This document shows positions 30,720-41,920 of a DNA stretch of 64,000 nt, in pieces; within the stretch, counting starts at the first letter, position 1, and each line of letters begins with the position of its first letter. Location: contig CAZXON010000002.1 of assembly GCA_964642385.1 (NCBI GenBank), forward strand, positions 62,001 to 126,000. The letters are read 5' to 3'. The translations under genes were made by a program, and so were the position numbers. The notes under the pieces were generated by a model. It saw only the letters and a program-made list of their open reading frames with translations. It did not search any database and was not told the origin of the DNA. The DNA is from JBDHUW01 sp964642385 (GTDB taxonomy: Bacteria; Patescibacteriota; Gracilibacteria; Absconditabacterales; Absconditicoccaceae).

Positions 30720-30959
30720 ATGGATGAGCAGTTGGAAACCCATGAGTTAGTGCAACAGTGTGATGAAATAAAACGGAATCTACAACTTATTTACAATATT
30801 ATCGAGGAAATTCCAGAGGATCACTACTTTGACGCCCTCGTGCATAAGTGCAGAAGAATTAGGAAGAAACAAAACAAACTTTTAGAAGAGGTTGAAAAAG
30901 AGCTTCAGGTCATTAAGATGGTAGAGATGTATTTTTCTCGAAAAAATTATGTAGACTAG
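30720..30959 (+). CDS. small coiled-coil protein of unknown function
   Basis: 79 residues, highly charged and helical (LVQQCDEIKRNLQLIYNIIE, KKQNKLLEEVEKELQVIK), consistent with a short coiled coil. No Gly codons at all, so the code cannot be tested. It lies 35 nt upstream of the ABC-F gene on the same strand. No family recognised. Confidence 0.55.
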   Translation: MDEQLETHELVQQCDEIKRNLQLIYNIIEEIPEDHYFDALVHKCRRIRKKQNKLLEEVEKELQVIKMVEMYFSRKNYVD

Positions 30960-30994
30960 CCGTACGAATACATCATATATTTTTTTACAAAAAA

Positions 30995-32860
30995 ATGGAT
31001 CTTTCAACTTATATAAACATAATCTTATCTCTTCATCCTGAGTTTAGCTACCAGGAAGTAGAAGAATTGTGTAATGACTACCTAGCACAGTTTTCTAGCA
31101 AAACAAAAGAAGCGACCAAAGAAAAAAGTTTGAAAAAATTTCTCACAAGAGAGTTTGGAGTGCAACGATGAGAGCAAGAAGAAACACAAGACGAGAATAT
31201 TCTTCCTGCATTTTCATCAATACCCAAATCTTTGTTGCAATACACCAACAAGAAAAATGCAGATTATTTGATCACTATCAAAAACTTAACCAAACAGATC
31301 GGGAAGACAGAACTTTTTGAAGACGCTGAGATGAGGATTAAACCCGATGATAAAATCGCAATTATAGGGAAAAATGGTGTATGAAAATCTACTTTTCTGA
31401 AATTACTTATCCATCCTGAGGAAATTGAGCATGGAGAGCTTGAAATTCTCAAAGGGACGCAAATTTGATTTTTATCACAGGATATTTTTCGAGCATCAAA
31501 AGACAGAAAGGTGATTGATGAGATGATGACCTCGCTTCCTGAGGTTACAAAACATTATGAAAGATTGGAAGAGATCAAGAAAGCACTTGCAAGTTGAGTT
31601 GGCGATTCTCTAGCGCTTATCCATGAACAATCAGAATTGTTAGAATGGATGCTGCTGCATGACGCATACCAAAAATACGATCTACAAAAAACTATTTTAC
31701 AATATTTTTGATTCTCAAAAGAGCAGCTGCAGTTTAGCGTTTCGCAACTTTCTGGAGGCGAACAGACCAAAGTGCAGATAGCAAAATTTGTCTTGCAGGA
31801 TGTGGATTTGCTGATCCTAGATGAACCAACGAACCATTTGGATATAGAATGAATTATGTTTTTGGAGCAGTTTTGTCAATCGTGGAACAAAGCACTTATT
31901 TGTATCACCCATGACAAAAAATTCTTGACGAACACATTTACCAAAATTATTGAAATTGATCATAAAAAGCTCAATTTGTACTATGGAACATATAATGATT
32001 ATCTGCAACAAAAACAAAAAAACCAGGAGGTGTATGTAAAAAATTATGAGACACAACAAAAATACTTGGCACAACAAGAAAGGTTTATTGAAAGATTTCG
32101 TTACAAGGCGAGTAAATCAGCGCAAGTGCAGAGTAGAATAAAACAACTTGAAAAACTTGATACCATAGACGCACCAGAGAGCCAATCCGTAGCCCACGGC
32201 GTAGCACTTGAAGTAAAGTGGAGGCTACCAGAAACCTTGATGAAATTGACAGATGTAGAGGTTTGATATCCACATCACACATTGGTTAGTTTACCCAAAA
32301 ATCTTGAAGTGCACAAAAAAGAAAAGATAGGTATTATCGGTAAGAATGGTGTTGGAAAAACAACGTTACTCAAAACAATCCTTGGTATGATACCAGCACT
32401 GGCTGGAAAAGCGCGAATTCATGAGAAGGTGAGTGTTTGATTTTATTCGCAAGTCGCAGAAGATTTAGATTTTGATGCAACGATCAAAGAAGAACTCGCT
32501 TGAACATGAGTAAATTTCAAAGAAATTATGAGTATTTTGTGAGCATTGCTCATTCCACTAGAAAAGGTTGATCAAAAAATAGGAACGCTTTCTGGGTGAG
32601 AAAGATCAAAGGTAGCTCTTACCAAAATGTTGTTAGCCCATCCAGATATCATTGTGATGGATGAACCAACCAATCATTTAGATATTTATTCAAAAGATGC
32701 AATCAGGGATATGCTTGCTTCATTTAATGGCGTAAGCATCATTGTGTCACATGATAGGGACTTTCTTGAATCTACGACAGAGATTTTGCGAGTGATCAAG
32801 AACCAAACACTGACGATTTTCCATAGTATGGATAGAGGATTCGCAGAAATTATGAGATAA
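30995..32860 (+). CDS. ABC-F family ATPase (ribosome-associated)
   Basis: 621 residues, soluble, two ABC domains. Domain 1: Walker A IGKNGVGKSTF, signature LSGGEQTKVQ, Walker B LLILDEPTNHLD. A charged linker follows with KQKKNQEVYVKNYETQQKYL and RYKASKSAQVQSR. Domain 2: Walker A IGKNGVGKTTLL, signature LSGGERSKVAL, Walker B IVMDEPTNHLD. Linker and lack of membrane parts define ABC-F (translation factors such as EttA or antibiotic-resistance proteins). About 90 extra N-terminal residues precede domain 1. Which ABC-F subfamily cannot be decided. Confidence 0.92.
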
Positions 32861-32945
32861 AAGCCCTTCGTGTTTTCTTGTTGCTTTTTGGATTGGTTTC
32901 CGTATCATGTAGGTGTGAAGCAATTTATCACTAACCCATATCGTC

Positions 32946-33068
32946 ATGGAACCAGAAATTACAAATGAAGAAGTAGTAACTCCTGAAGTTACAGAAGAAG
33001 AAGTTGCAGCTGTTGAAGCTACTGATGCTCCTGCAGAAGAAGTTGCTGAAGAAGTTATAGCTGAATAA
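32946..33068 (+). CDS. very short acidic protein
   Basis: 40 residues made almost only of E, V, A, T and P (MEPEITNEEVVTPEV, EEVAAVEA, EEVAEEVIAE), net charge near -17. A strong terminator follows 74 nt later, supporting a real transcription unit. It is a compositional mirror of the Lys/Ala-rich protein at 2618. Function unknown. It could also be a fragment of a larger low-complexity protein. Confidence 0.5.
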   Translation: MEPEITNEEVVTPEVTEEEVAAVEATDAPAEEVAEEVIAE

Positions 33069-33141
33069 TGCACATTTTGAATTTCTCGTCATAAAAATGG
33101 TGAGAATATACTAATGTAATCTATTTTGCATATTAAGGACT

Positions 33142-33168
33142 CACTGCCCTCGGGTAGTGTTTTTTTTA
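33142..33168 (+). terminator. intrinsic terminator
   Basis: CACTGCCC-TC-GGGTAGTG stem followed by eight T, downstream of the acidic mini-protein. Confidence 0.8.
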
Positions 33169-33338
33169 TTTTCAATCTATTAACCACCGGAAGAGATATT
33201 GTAGCCACTTTACGCTTTTAAACGAGATATTTCCAAATTGTCACACTTTGGTTTCCGAATATGTTCTGAAATTCCCTTGCTATCGTAATGTGTTTTTTTA
33301 TACTTATCTGTACACATTTATTTTGTTATAGATCTACC

Positions 33339-33887
33339 ATGAAAAAGAAAATAGCTATCCTTGTAGGAAGCCTTAGAAAAGAATCATTTAATAAGAAGAT
33401 TGCGCAAGAGCTTATAGCACTCGCACCTGAATCATTAGAGTTGCGTATTGTGCCTATCGGAGAGATGACTCATTACAATGAAGATCTCGATACGAATCCG
33501 CCTCAAGCATGGGTAGATTTTAGAAATGCAATTAGTGAATCAGATGGTGTGATACTTGTAACTCCAGAGTACAACAGATCATTTCCATGAGTGATGAAAA
33601 ATGCTCTTGATGTTGGGTCTCGTCCATATGGTGCAAGTGTTTGGAATGGGAAACCTGCTGCGATCATAAGTGTTTCTCCTAGTCCATTAGGTGCTTTTGG
33701 TGCAAACCATGCGTTAAGACAACCAGCGGTGTTTTTGAATATGCCAATGATGCAACAACCTGAAGCATACATCCGCGAGGTGCATACTTTTTTTAGTGAT
33801 GACGGAAAAATGCTAGATGAAAAAAAGAAATATTTGGAAGAGTTTATCGATGCGTACGCTCTTCGAGTAGAAAAAATTACGAAATAG
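33339..33887 (+). CDS. NADPH-dependent FMN reductase family protein
   Basis: 182 residues with flavodoxin-like fold: LVGSLRKESFNKKIA (phosphate-binding loop GSlR..S.n), VTPEYNRSFPGVMKNALD (the TPEYn.s.pg.lKnalD signature) and SVSPSPLGAFGANHAL. Relatives (ChrR, YieF, azoreductases) reduce FMN, quinones or metals. The Gly of FPG is TGA. I start at MKKKIAIL, since the 17 extra upstream residues are non-conserved. Confidence 0.92.
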
Positions 33888-33922
33888 ATATTGTGCTTAT
33901 TCGTATTAAAAATTTGTATATC

Positions 33923-34222
33923 ATGACTATTGGAAGAAAGAAAAAATGTAGAACACTGCAAGTAGATGTCGCTGATTTGTGATGTCATTGTTTTGGGCCA
34001 ATTGGAGCATGCAAAAAAGAGATCCAGAATTTACCCAAAAACTTTTTGCTCTCTGATGAACTCCAAACATTGATCTATCAGGACGTTGATGGACTGAAGA
34101 TGCAACAAGGTGCAGATAAGATGGGAATATCGAAAACAGTCTACGCAGGCATTTATGCAACAGCCAAAAAAAAACTTGTTAATTTTGTACTCACTAGATC
34201 CGTTTTGTCGATTACCAAATAA
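33923..34222 (+). CDS. DUF134-family predicted DNA-binding protein
   Basis: 99 residues. Short N-terminal KKKCR, a Cys cluster (GCHCFGPIGAC), then ELQTLIYQDVDGLKMQQGADKMGISKTVYAGIY, a sigma-70 region 4-like helix-turn-helix as in UPF0251/DUF134 proteins. The Cys cluster is in the position that may bind an Fe-S cluster or metal in this family. It converges with and overlaps the traX-like gene by 11 nt. Target unknown. Confidence 0.75.
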
Positions 34223-34994
34223 CCACAAAAATAACTAGAAACACAAGAATATGAATTGCAAAAATTGATAATGCGTGATTTGAAATGAAAAGAGCAATTG
34301 CATCTCGTTTGCTATTGGTTACGAGCGGAGTGTTATTTCTGGAAATTCTATAAAAAACGGCATACAATATCATAAAGAAACACCAGAGAGTAGTAGGCAT
34401 GTAAGAACTGCCTGCTATTTTTCCGAAATGGAAAACTCACATGCTCATCATAAAGTGTGCAATAAATACGGCGATTCAATATGGGAAGATTGATTTGTGA
34501 TACTTTGCAATATATCACCACAATCAGAAAACGATAGAGATAGCGCCGTATTGTATAACTAGGTTCAAATATGGATGTGCAAAATATCCCACGACACTTA
34601 TACATACCGTTACAATTATCATATCCATAATTCATTTTTCAAATTTTTGCACAAGAGATAATACAGCTCTTGTGATTGCAATGCCTATCAAAATATTTGC
34701 AGTTGGTATTTGTGGTATCCCTATGGCTTGAAATGAAAAAGCAGTTGCAACCCACAAGACTACTCACAACAACACGATGTCCCATCTTCGTTTATACGAT
34801 CAGGAAAATCATACAAGAAACAAAAAAATAGGGAACGCAATTCTGCCAATCAATCTCAACCATAGCGCATCTGGAAAAAAATAATATCAGACGTGATCTA
34901 TAATCATTGTGATGATAGCAACAATTTTCAGATAGTCATAGAGATTTGGTCTTTTTTTTTCGACGATTTTTTTTGATTGTGACTCTTTTTTCAT
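34212..34994 (-). CDS. TraX-family multi-span membrane protein (putative acyltransferase)
   Basis: 260 residues, about eight membrane segments. The N-terminus after a polar 18-residue lead has LKIVAIITMIIDHVGYYFFP and LIGRIAFPIFLFLVWF, the hallmark of TraX/acyltransferase-3-like proteins. TraX N-acetylates pilin in F plasmids; most chromosomal relatives have unknown substrates. Many Trp and Gly; TGA used several times. Confidence 0.8.
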
Positions 34995-35097
34995 GATGTT
35001 TATATAAATATTATGCATCTAAAAGCAACATTAATCTCTGTACTCCGTTAGTTTGAAAAGCAACCAAGATAGCAGATGCACCACTATTTTTTTGGAT

Positions 35098-35143
35098 TAA
35101 TGATTAATGATTCGTATCTTTTCTTTCTGTAAGCAGGTAAAAG
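35098..35143 (+). repeat. dispersed AT-rich repeat R2, copy 1
   Basis: TTAATGATTCGTATCTTTTC followed by TTTCTGTAAGCAGGTAAAAG; a near copy is at 39325-39370. Confidence 0.6.
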
Positions 35144-35145
35144 AG

Positions 35146-35334
35146 ATGCAATCAGAAGCACTCGTATTTATTCTGTGAGAGTTGTGTGCGTTGCACATAT
35201 TGAGAATAATTAATAAAAAAATTTTTGATGAAAATCCCGCAGATCGCTTGTTGTTCTTTGGTTTTTGGTGTTTTTTCATCAGCAATACAAAACCAATTAA
35301 AAACATCTTGCCGATAGATATTGTTGTATTGTAG
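35146..35334 (+). CDS. possible small hydrophobic protein
   Basis: A 62-codon frame (MQSEALVFILGELCALHIL) with one TGA read as Gly, hydrophobic segments and a LLFFGFWCFF stretch. It fills most of the 420-bp gap between the TraX-like gene and yebC. No homologue recognised; it could be a chance ORF. Confidence 0.35.
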
Positions 35335-35416
35335 ATATGTTTTTTCACATACCTTGAAAAATATAAAAAAAAGATTACACTCGCAGAAATATTTATATGT
35401 ATAAAAATAGACACCA

Positions 35417-36169
35417 ATGGGAAGACGACATAGTATCGCCGGAAAAAAGGCAGCAGGAGATGCCGCAAAATCACAAACCTATGCGAAAATAGGGAAACTT
35501 ATTGAAATCGCTGCGCGTAATGGAGGAGCTGACCCAACGATGAATCCGTCACTCGAAATGGTTTTGCAAAAAGCAAGATATAATAGTCTTCCAAAAGATG
35601 TTATAGACCACGCAATTAAAAAATGAGCATGAAAATTGGAATGACAAGAACTCTCAGAGGTGATGTATGAATGATATGGGCCAGCTGGTTCAGCATTGTT
35701 CATCAAGTGTATCACTGCAAATACAAATAGATCTGCATCAACTGTTCGTTCGACATTAGCGAAACTGTGATGATCAATAGCAGAAATGGGCGCTGTATCT
35801 TGGCAATTTAGTGAAAAAGGCGTTATCATCATAGACGGCAAACTCCTTGTCCAGATCAAAAAATGAAATGAAGTGAAAGAGGTTGTCCCATATGAGAAAA
35901 CAGCATTGGAAGAAGATTTATTGGGGTTGGATATAGATGATTTTGAAGAACAAGAAAATATTTGTCGTGTTGTCACGAGCCGTGAAAATTTTATACATGT
36001 CAGAAAAAAGGTTGAAGAACTATGATACAATATCTCAGATGCTGATATCCAATTTCTCCCACAAAATACAATTTCTTTAAATGATCAAAATTTTGCTACC
36101 TTTGAAAGAATCCTTGAAGGACTTGAAGCAGATGAAGATGTAAATGCGGTCTATCATAATGTGGCGTAA
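35417..36169 (+). CDS. yebC: YebC/PmpR (TACO1) family protein
   Basis: 250 residues. N-terminal MGRWHSIAGKKAAGDAAK (CGA as Trp), then DPTMNPSLEMVLQKARYNSLPKDVIDHAIKKGAG, EVMYEGYGPAGSALFI, NTNRSASTVRSTL and LGGSIAEMGAVSWQF: all YebC landmarks. The family binds DNA as a regulator or, as TACO1/YebC, helps ribosomes through proline stretches. Many Gly are TGA. Preceded by an AT-rich leader without SD. Confidence 0.94.
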
Positions 36170-36315
36170 TAATTATTAATGACTAATGATTGATGTTAAA
36201 ATTTATAACTACTCATTAACAATTAACAATTAATAATTATGCATAATTCCCTTGCAAACATAGATATTTTTCATACATCTTATAGTATATTTATTTTTCC
36301 TGATTACAAAAAATC

Positions 36316-36918
36316 ATGGTTGAAAACATGACAACGGAAGTGTCTGACAAAAACCTTGTCTGAGATGCTGCCAATAGCGTAATGGCTTATGCAAAACCTA
36401 AAGCTTCTCTAGGGTGGAGTGTTCTGTACTACCTGGCTTTTTTGGTTCTGATTGGATCAGTCGTAGCATATGGATTTTTCATACGACAAACGCAAACCAA
36501 TCAACAAAAAACAAGAATCAAAAAAGAAGCAATTATCAAAATAGACAATGATATTTCCGCAGCAGAAAAAAACGATGATTATAGAAAATATATGTGAGCA
36601 AAAGCTGTTTATGATTTTAGTAAAGCACAACAAGGACGGGGAGATCGTCTAGCTCGCATTATTACGGTGTTTGAAGATTTACAAAAGTTGGGATGAGATG
36701 CAGTAACTTTTTCTGATTTTTCTTTGGATTTTTCTACACTTCGTTTGAAGTGAACGGTATCTGATTTGAAGGTTGTTTACTGATCTGGCTGAGTTGTAGA
36801 TAAATTTAACTCACTAGAATTTATCAAAGATATCACAATTACTGATTATAAAAAAACTGATTATGGTTTCGCTTTTTCTTTAGTTGCTCAAATAGTATTG
36901 GACAATGTCAAACGTTAG
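36316..36918 (+). CDS. PilN-like type IV pilus inner-membrane protein
   Basis: 200 residues: cytoplasmic N-terminal part of about 40 residues, one membrane segment (SVLYYLAFLVLIGSVVAYGFF), a coiled-coil-like stretch with KTRIKKEAIIKIDNDISAAEK, and a small C-terminal beta-rich domain ending VLDNVKR. Topology and position directly before a PilO-like protein and PilC indicate PilN. PilN/PilO link the secretin side to the motor. TGA used at seven positions. The next gene starts 7 nt downstream. Confidence 0.65.
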
Positions 36919-36925
36919 CAAACAA

Positions 36926-37651
36926 ATGTCTGCGACACTTTTTTCTAGAGAAAGCCAAGCGCATACACTTCATCACAAAATTATTATTTTTGTCATAATA
37001 GTAGTCTTGCTAATAGCTCGACCGATGTTGAAGTGATGATATACATGATACAACGACTCTATAATTGCTTATAGTGGAGCTGTCGCAGAACAAGAATTAA
37101 AAATTGCAACACAGAAATCGATACTCAAAGAAGTTGAATCACTTTCTTTAGTAAAATCCCAACAAGAAAAAAATAATATTTTGCAGTGCTACAATAGCAA
37201 CTGTCAAACACTACCAGAATGAATACGTGAAGAACCTGTAAAAAGTATATTTAAATGATATCTTCAGTTGCAACAGACCACAACGGATAGATTTACTGTT
37301 GATCAAAAAAGAGTATTATCTTATCTAAATGATTTTTTGATTAAATGAACAAATGGCATACCAACTGCCCAAATCAAAGAGATAGTATTTGGAACACCCA
37401 AAGTGTTATCGATGCCAGATTTACAAGCAATTCCAATGAGTGTCACAGTATCATTTGCAGATAAAAATGGTTTATTGTCATTTTTGCGTAACATAGAAAC
37501 ACTTATTTCGCCTGTTTATCCAATGCTCGCGAAGGTTGATTCTGTTACATATGATGTTGTAAAAGCAGCTACTGAACAAGATGTACAAATAGCTATGACC
37601 TTGTACATGATGAAACAACTGCCTGCTGAGGTTTGAACATGAGCAAAATAA
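36926..37651 (+). CDS. PilO-like type IV pilus inner-membrane protein
   Basis: 241 residues: short N-terminal part, one membrane segment (IIIFVIIVVLLIA, then Trp from CGA), a coiled-coil stretch (AEQELKIATQKSILKEVESL), then a ferredoxin-like C-terminal domain with PMSVTVSFADKNGLLSFLRNIET, the PilO signature for pairing with PilN. CYNSNC forms a possible disulfide. Between pilN and pilC. Confidence 0.7.
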
Positions 37652-37676
37652 CATTATATCATTATACTACTTCTGC

Positions 37677-38771
37677 ATGCTAAAATCCTTGATAAATAAA
37701 TATCTTGATTACAAAGAAAGGTCTGGTTTCAATATGAAGCAGAAGCTTTTGTTTTTCAGAGAGTTGGGATATCTACTGGGATGATGAGTAGGTATAAATG
37801 AAGCTGTCAATGTGATAGCTCGTGATGGAGATACCGCTGCACAAAGGTATGTAGGGAAAAATATTGCTGGAAATATAAATGAATGAAAATCATTAACAAA
37901 TTCACTATCTAAACTACCACAATATTTTGCGAGTTCAGATGTTTCAATCGTCAAAGCGTGAGAGTCATCAGGAAATCTCGTAAAAGTACTACGCAATCTT
38001 GCGCAAGAATATGCGTTTTTGCATTCGTTGTCAGTTAAGTTTATCAGTGCAATTTCTTATCCTGCTGTATTGTTTGTTATTGCGGTGCTTTGAGTGTTGA
38101 TTTTGTTTATCGGAATTCTGCCGTGAATTTTTTCTATTGCGACACAATTTCCATGAGTAGAACTACCATTCGTAACTCGCTTTATGATGAATTTGTCAAA
38201 TGCATTAAAAAATAACGTTCCAAGTATTTTTATTGGTATAGGATTATTTTTGTTTTTTTGTTCAATAGTGCTTTCCAGTGAAAGTTGAAAAAATACACTG
38301 TTCCGTTTAGCGCTTTGACTTCCGTGATTTGGTGTCATAATTAGAAACTACTATCTTGTGAAATTGATGAGATATTTGAAACTCTTGCAACAATCAGGGA
38401 TGAATTATGTGGAGTCTCTAACATTATTGTATGATATTATGTGAGTTGGATTATATCAAGAAATGATTCGTGCAATGCTCGCCCACGTTCAGCGCGGTGA
38501 ACAAATGTACAAATGAACATTGTGATATCCATATTTGATACCAGTAAATGCTGCAACGCTCTTAAAAGTTTGAGAAGAGACCGCTCAGTTGCCCGAAACA
38601 TTACAAAATGTGGTAGACATTTACGAAGAGGATTTGATTGCAAGCATCAATGGTATTTCAAAAATTATAGAACCAGTACTCATCGTGTTTTTGTGAGTTA
38701 TCATAACGCTTATTGCGCTTTCAGTATTTGGTATAATTACAACAATTTTAGGTGGTGTACAAGCATGATAA
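37677..38771 (+). CDS. pilC: type IV pilus / type II secretion inner-membrane platform protein PilC (GspF)
   Basis: 364 residues with two GspF domains. Domain 1: FFRELGYLLGGGVGINEAV (three consecutive TGA/GGA-coded Gly), VKAGESSGNL (the family's E.sG.L). Domain 2: LLQQSGMNYVESLTLL, LKVGEETAQLPETL. Three membrane segments lie at about 125-160, 180-205 and 335-360. Slightly overlaps the next gene. It is the platform on which the extension ATPase acts; no ATPase is in the window. Confidence 0.93.
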
Positions 38772-39256
38772 TGCGTAAACATGGGTTCACCCTTGTGGAA
38801 ATAGTAATGGTATTGGTGGCGATTGGTATCCTTTTGGTTTTGGTACCTCTAAATTTGCGCTGAGTAGAAAATCATGTACAACTATCGCTTATCTCCCAAA
38901 AGATAGAGGACACTCGAGATGCGGTAAGTATCCGCATGCGTCAAGGTCGTATTTATGAAAGCTCAACATTATCTCTGTCTACTACGTGACGGGATATCGC
39001 TTACACGTGAGGGATACAAGGTGAAAGAAAAGATGTTGTAGTTTTTGAAAAAGAAATACAAATTACTCAACAAAATAATACTAATGAATTTGCCCCTTTA
39101 TCTCCAAATGATCCGCTAGAGTGGAAGATGTGATCATATGGTATCTCTTGTGAAGGTCCAAAGGATCTTTTTAAAGTTTCATACCAGGGTATGCAAGCGT
39201 GCTATCAAGTAGACCTGAACTCTTGTATTCTCAAGCGCATGAAATGTAATAAATAA
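38771..39256 (+). CDS. type IV pilin-like (pseudopilin) protein
   Basis: 161 residues. The prepilin signature is HGFTLVEIVMVLVAIGILLVLVPL: cleavage after Gly, Glu at +5, hydrophobic helix. The C-terminal domain has four Cys. Overlaps pilC by one nucleotide (A of TAA/ATG). An ATG two codons upstream is also possible. It likely forms a minor pilin or pseudopilin in the same machine. Confidence 0.87.
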
Positions 39257-39324
39257 ATTTTTTGGATAGTAGGAAAATTAAAACAATGATTAATGGTAGC
39301 GTTTATTTACAATTAATAATTTAC

Positions 39325-39370
39325 AATTAATAATTCGTACTTTTCCTTTCTGCAAGCAGGTAAAAAGAAA
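39325..39370 (+). repeat. dispersed AT-rich repeat R2, copy 2
   Basis: AATTAATAATTCGTAC, TTTTCCTTTCTGCAAGCAGG and TAAAAAGA; near copy of 35098-35143, again upstream of a gene (truB). Confidence 0.6.
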
Positions 39371-39410
39371 CTCATTTAGAGAGATGTTTTGTATTTTGAT
39401 GTTTATATAG

Positions 39411-40061
39411 ATGATTTTACTCGTAGATAAGCCGGCGTGACGGACTAGTCATGATGTTGTTAAGTTTATAAAAATTCATGGATGATATAAGAAAGTAGGT
39501 CATGCAGGGACATTAGATCCTTCTGCGACTGGGCTTTTGTTGATCCTTACTGATGAGGACACCAAGCGTATGGCACAACTCGTCGGTCATGACAAACGAT
39601 ACAGCGCTACGATTGATCTTGCGCATATCTCTGATACATGGGATGCGGATTATCATGAACTATATGAACAAGTAGATATTTCAAAAATTCCAACGAGAGA
39701 GGAGGTAGAGTCAGTATTTCAATCATTTCAACCCAAAGCTCTTTTACCAATCCCTTCCTTTAGTGCCAAAAAAAAGGATGGAAAAAGAATGTATGAAACA
39801 GCACGCGCATGAGTAGTACACGACGAACAAAAAGAAATGGAAATCTTTGAAATCGAGCTTTTAGAGTATGATTTTCCGTACGTTAAATTCCGTTGTCATG
39901 TGGGAAGTGGGACGTTTATTCGTTCTATTGCCTATCAATTATGAAAAAAATTAGAAACCTGAGGGATTATTTGCAAGCTTCGTAGAGAAGTAAGTTGAGA
40001 GTACTCCCTAGATGATCCAGCATGTATCCATAACATTGAAGAACACTATAAAAATGGTTAA
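39411..40061 (+). CDS. truB: tRNA pseudouridine 55 synthase TruB
   Basis: 216 residues. Makes pseudouridine at position 55 of the T-loop. Signatures: LLVDKPAG, then CGG (39441-39443) where TruB has Trp (KPAGWTSHDVV), GHAGTLDPSATGLLL with catalytic Asp, DKRYSATIDL, IPSFSAKKKDGKRMYE, VGSGTFIRSIAYQLG, LRREVSG. Many TGA as Gly. Shorter than E. coli TruB because the C-terminal PUA domain is missing. Confidence 0.95.
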
Positions 40062-40133
40062 TGATTAATGGTTAATGCCACTTTTTTATTAATAATTAAA
40101 CATTAATAATTTAAAATTAATAATTATTTTGTT

Positions 40134-40502
40134 ATGATTAGCAAAAAAGCTCGTGGGTATGATGCAGAAAATATAGCACTGGACGCCTATTTGCAACAGG
40201 GGCGACTACTCGTGCAAAAGAATTTTACAATTCCTGGAGGTGAATTAGATTTGATTCTGCTAAAAGATGGCGTACTAAATTTCGTAGAGGTGAAAGATGT
40301 CACTCGCATTGATGATCTATCCGGCTACATAACACTTGCCAAGCGTAAACATATCAAAAATACAATTCATACATTTTTATATAAAGTTGCAAACAACGCT
40401 GACCAATCTAGAAATTTCCGCTACGATCGTATCAGATGCGATGTTGTTTTTGTGAAAAACAAAAAAATCTACACGGTAGTCCAGGATTGTGTAGACTTTT
40501 AA
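40134..40502 (+). CDS. YraN/UPF0102 family endonuclease-like protein
   Basis: 122 residues: KARGYDAENIALDAYLQQG, then CGA (40203-40205) read as Trp, LLVQKNF, GGELDLILLKDGVLNFVEVKD, the PD-(D/E)xK-like core (E..D, EVK) of UPF0102. Nuclease activity is inferred from the fold. It has six Gly, none by TGA. Confidence 0.88.
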   Translation: MISKKARGYDAENIALDAYLQQGRLLVQKNFTIPGGELDLILLKDGVLNFVEVKDVTRIDDLSGYITLAKRKHIKNTIHTFLYKVANNADQSRNFRYDRIRCDVVFVKNKKIYTVVQDCVDF

Positions 40503-40523
40503 GGAGGTGTGTGAAAGATGCTT

Positions 40524-41918
40524 CTATCTTCTTCCCTTTTTCTTAATTTTTACTTTTAAAGCAATTCATTCTCTTTCAGTTGCTGGTTCATTGTGATACA
40601 GATAGTAAACGATACCGAAGATAAGCATAAATGGATATACTATCATTCTATCGGTGAAACTATGTAAGACGAGTCATGATATGGATAGTCAAACCATCCC
40701 AATACTACATGCAATCAGCCAGTTTGTTTTTTGACTAAATATTTTATTTTTTAGATTGTTTTTGAAAGCTGTTCGCCCTATTCGGTGCAAAAATAAGTAC
40801 CGGATCATCCACAATATAAATCAAACTATTCAAAACTCAATTGCAATTTGCAGATATTGATTTTCTGGATTAAAGTTTGTTCATCCCTCAAAATGTGATC
40901 ATGGTCATACAGACGCCGCTCACATACCAGTCAACCAATGATCTGTAAAATAATGCCATCATTGAATAAAGAGGTTTATGTGTCACGTATTTGAGAACTC
41001 TCTGTTGATGATTTGATCTTTTGCAACCCATGTTACAGCTAGTAGAATGAGAATAAGTGGTATCAAAAACTTTCTTAAGAAAAAACGCATTTGTTTCCTG
41101 TATGTAATAATTCATACTATAACGAGTTCAATTACCCGGCTTCCTCGTGCTGCTCTTGAGTAGGTGAGGATAATATTGAGTGCGTATAATCCCCATCGTA
41201 GCCATGTTTTTTTGAGAGATTTTTTTTGTAAGAATTGTACAAAAAACAGTGGAAAAAATGCGACCAAGAAAAATCATCGTGATATTGGTCTTTCAAAGAG
41301 GAATTGGTTTCTAGGCAATCATTCAAACTCTCTTGTCCGATAAATTGCTGGTGGACGCTGTCCGATTTGTCATTCGATTTCCATCGTGCTATATCCAAAC
41401 AACTTCAACACTCATGGTTTCAGAAGCAGAACAATATACCGCATAATTGCGCCAATCAAAAGCCACTTCATCCCTTCTAAAAATCGTTTTACAAGTTTCT
41501 CTCGCGTTGCCTCAAATACCGCAGGTGCAAAATAATATACCGCAATAAAAATCATAAATCAGATCGTATCATATTTTCGCGCTTTGATGAAATCCATGAT
41601 GGATAATCATTTTCCTAGTGTTATCCCAAGCATAAACAAAGAAAGAACGACAAAGACGATGCTCATATATCGCATCGGTTCTCTTTTTTTCCACGATTGT
41701 TTTTTTCGTATCCACCAGATCGCATAGATAGTGGCAACTATCACGAAAATTTCTTTCCAAAGCCACAAAAGATCTGCAGACGTACCAGTTCGTCCAACCA
41801 CAAACGACACAAATGTGTTTGCAAAAAATTGGAGTAAAAGTCCAATACAAAATATTTTACACAGAAGAATAATTACAGATTCTCTTTTCGCATTTTCTGG
41901 AGCAAGTGTTGAGTTCAT
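40524..41918 (-). CDS. O-antigen ligase / polymerase family membrane protein
   Basis: 464 residues, about ten membrane segments. The Wzy_C/WaaL part reads LTYSRAA, Trp (CGA 41145-41147), GS, Trp (CGG 41136-41138), VIELVIVG, i.e. the SR.aW motif, followed by the periplasmic loop (HFEGGTNFNPENQYLQIAIEFGIVGF) typical of the family (HN.yLq...e.Gi.G). A glycan polymerase or protein-glycan ligase is expected. It starts 2 nt after the mraY stop, so it is transcribed with mraY. Confidence 0.82.
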
Positions 41919-41920
41919 AA

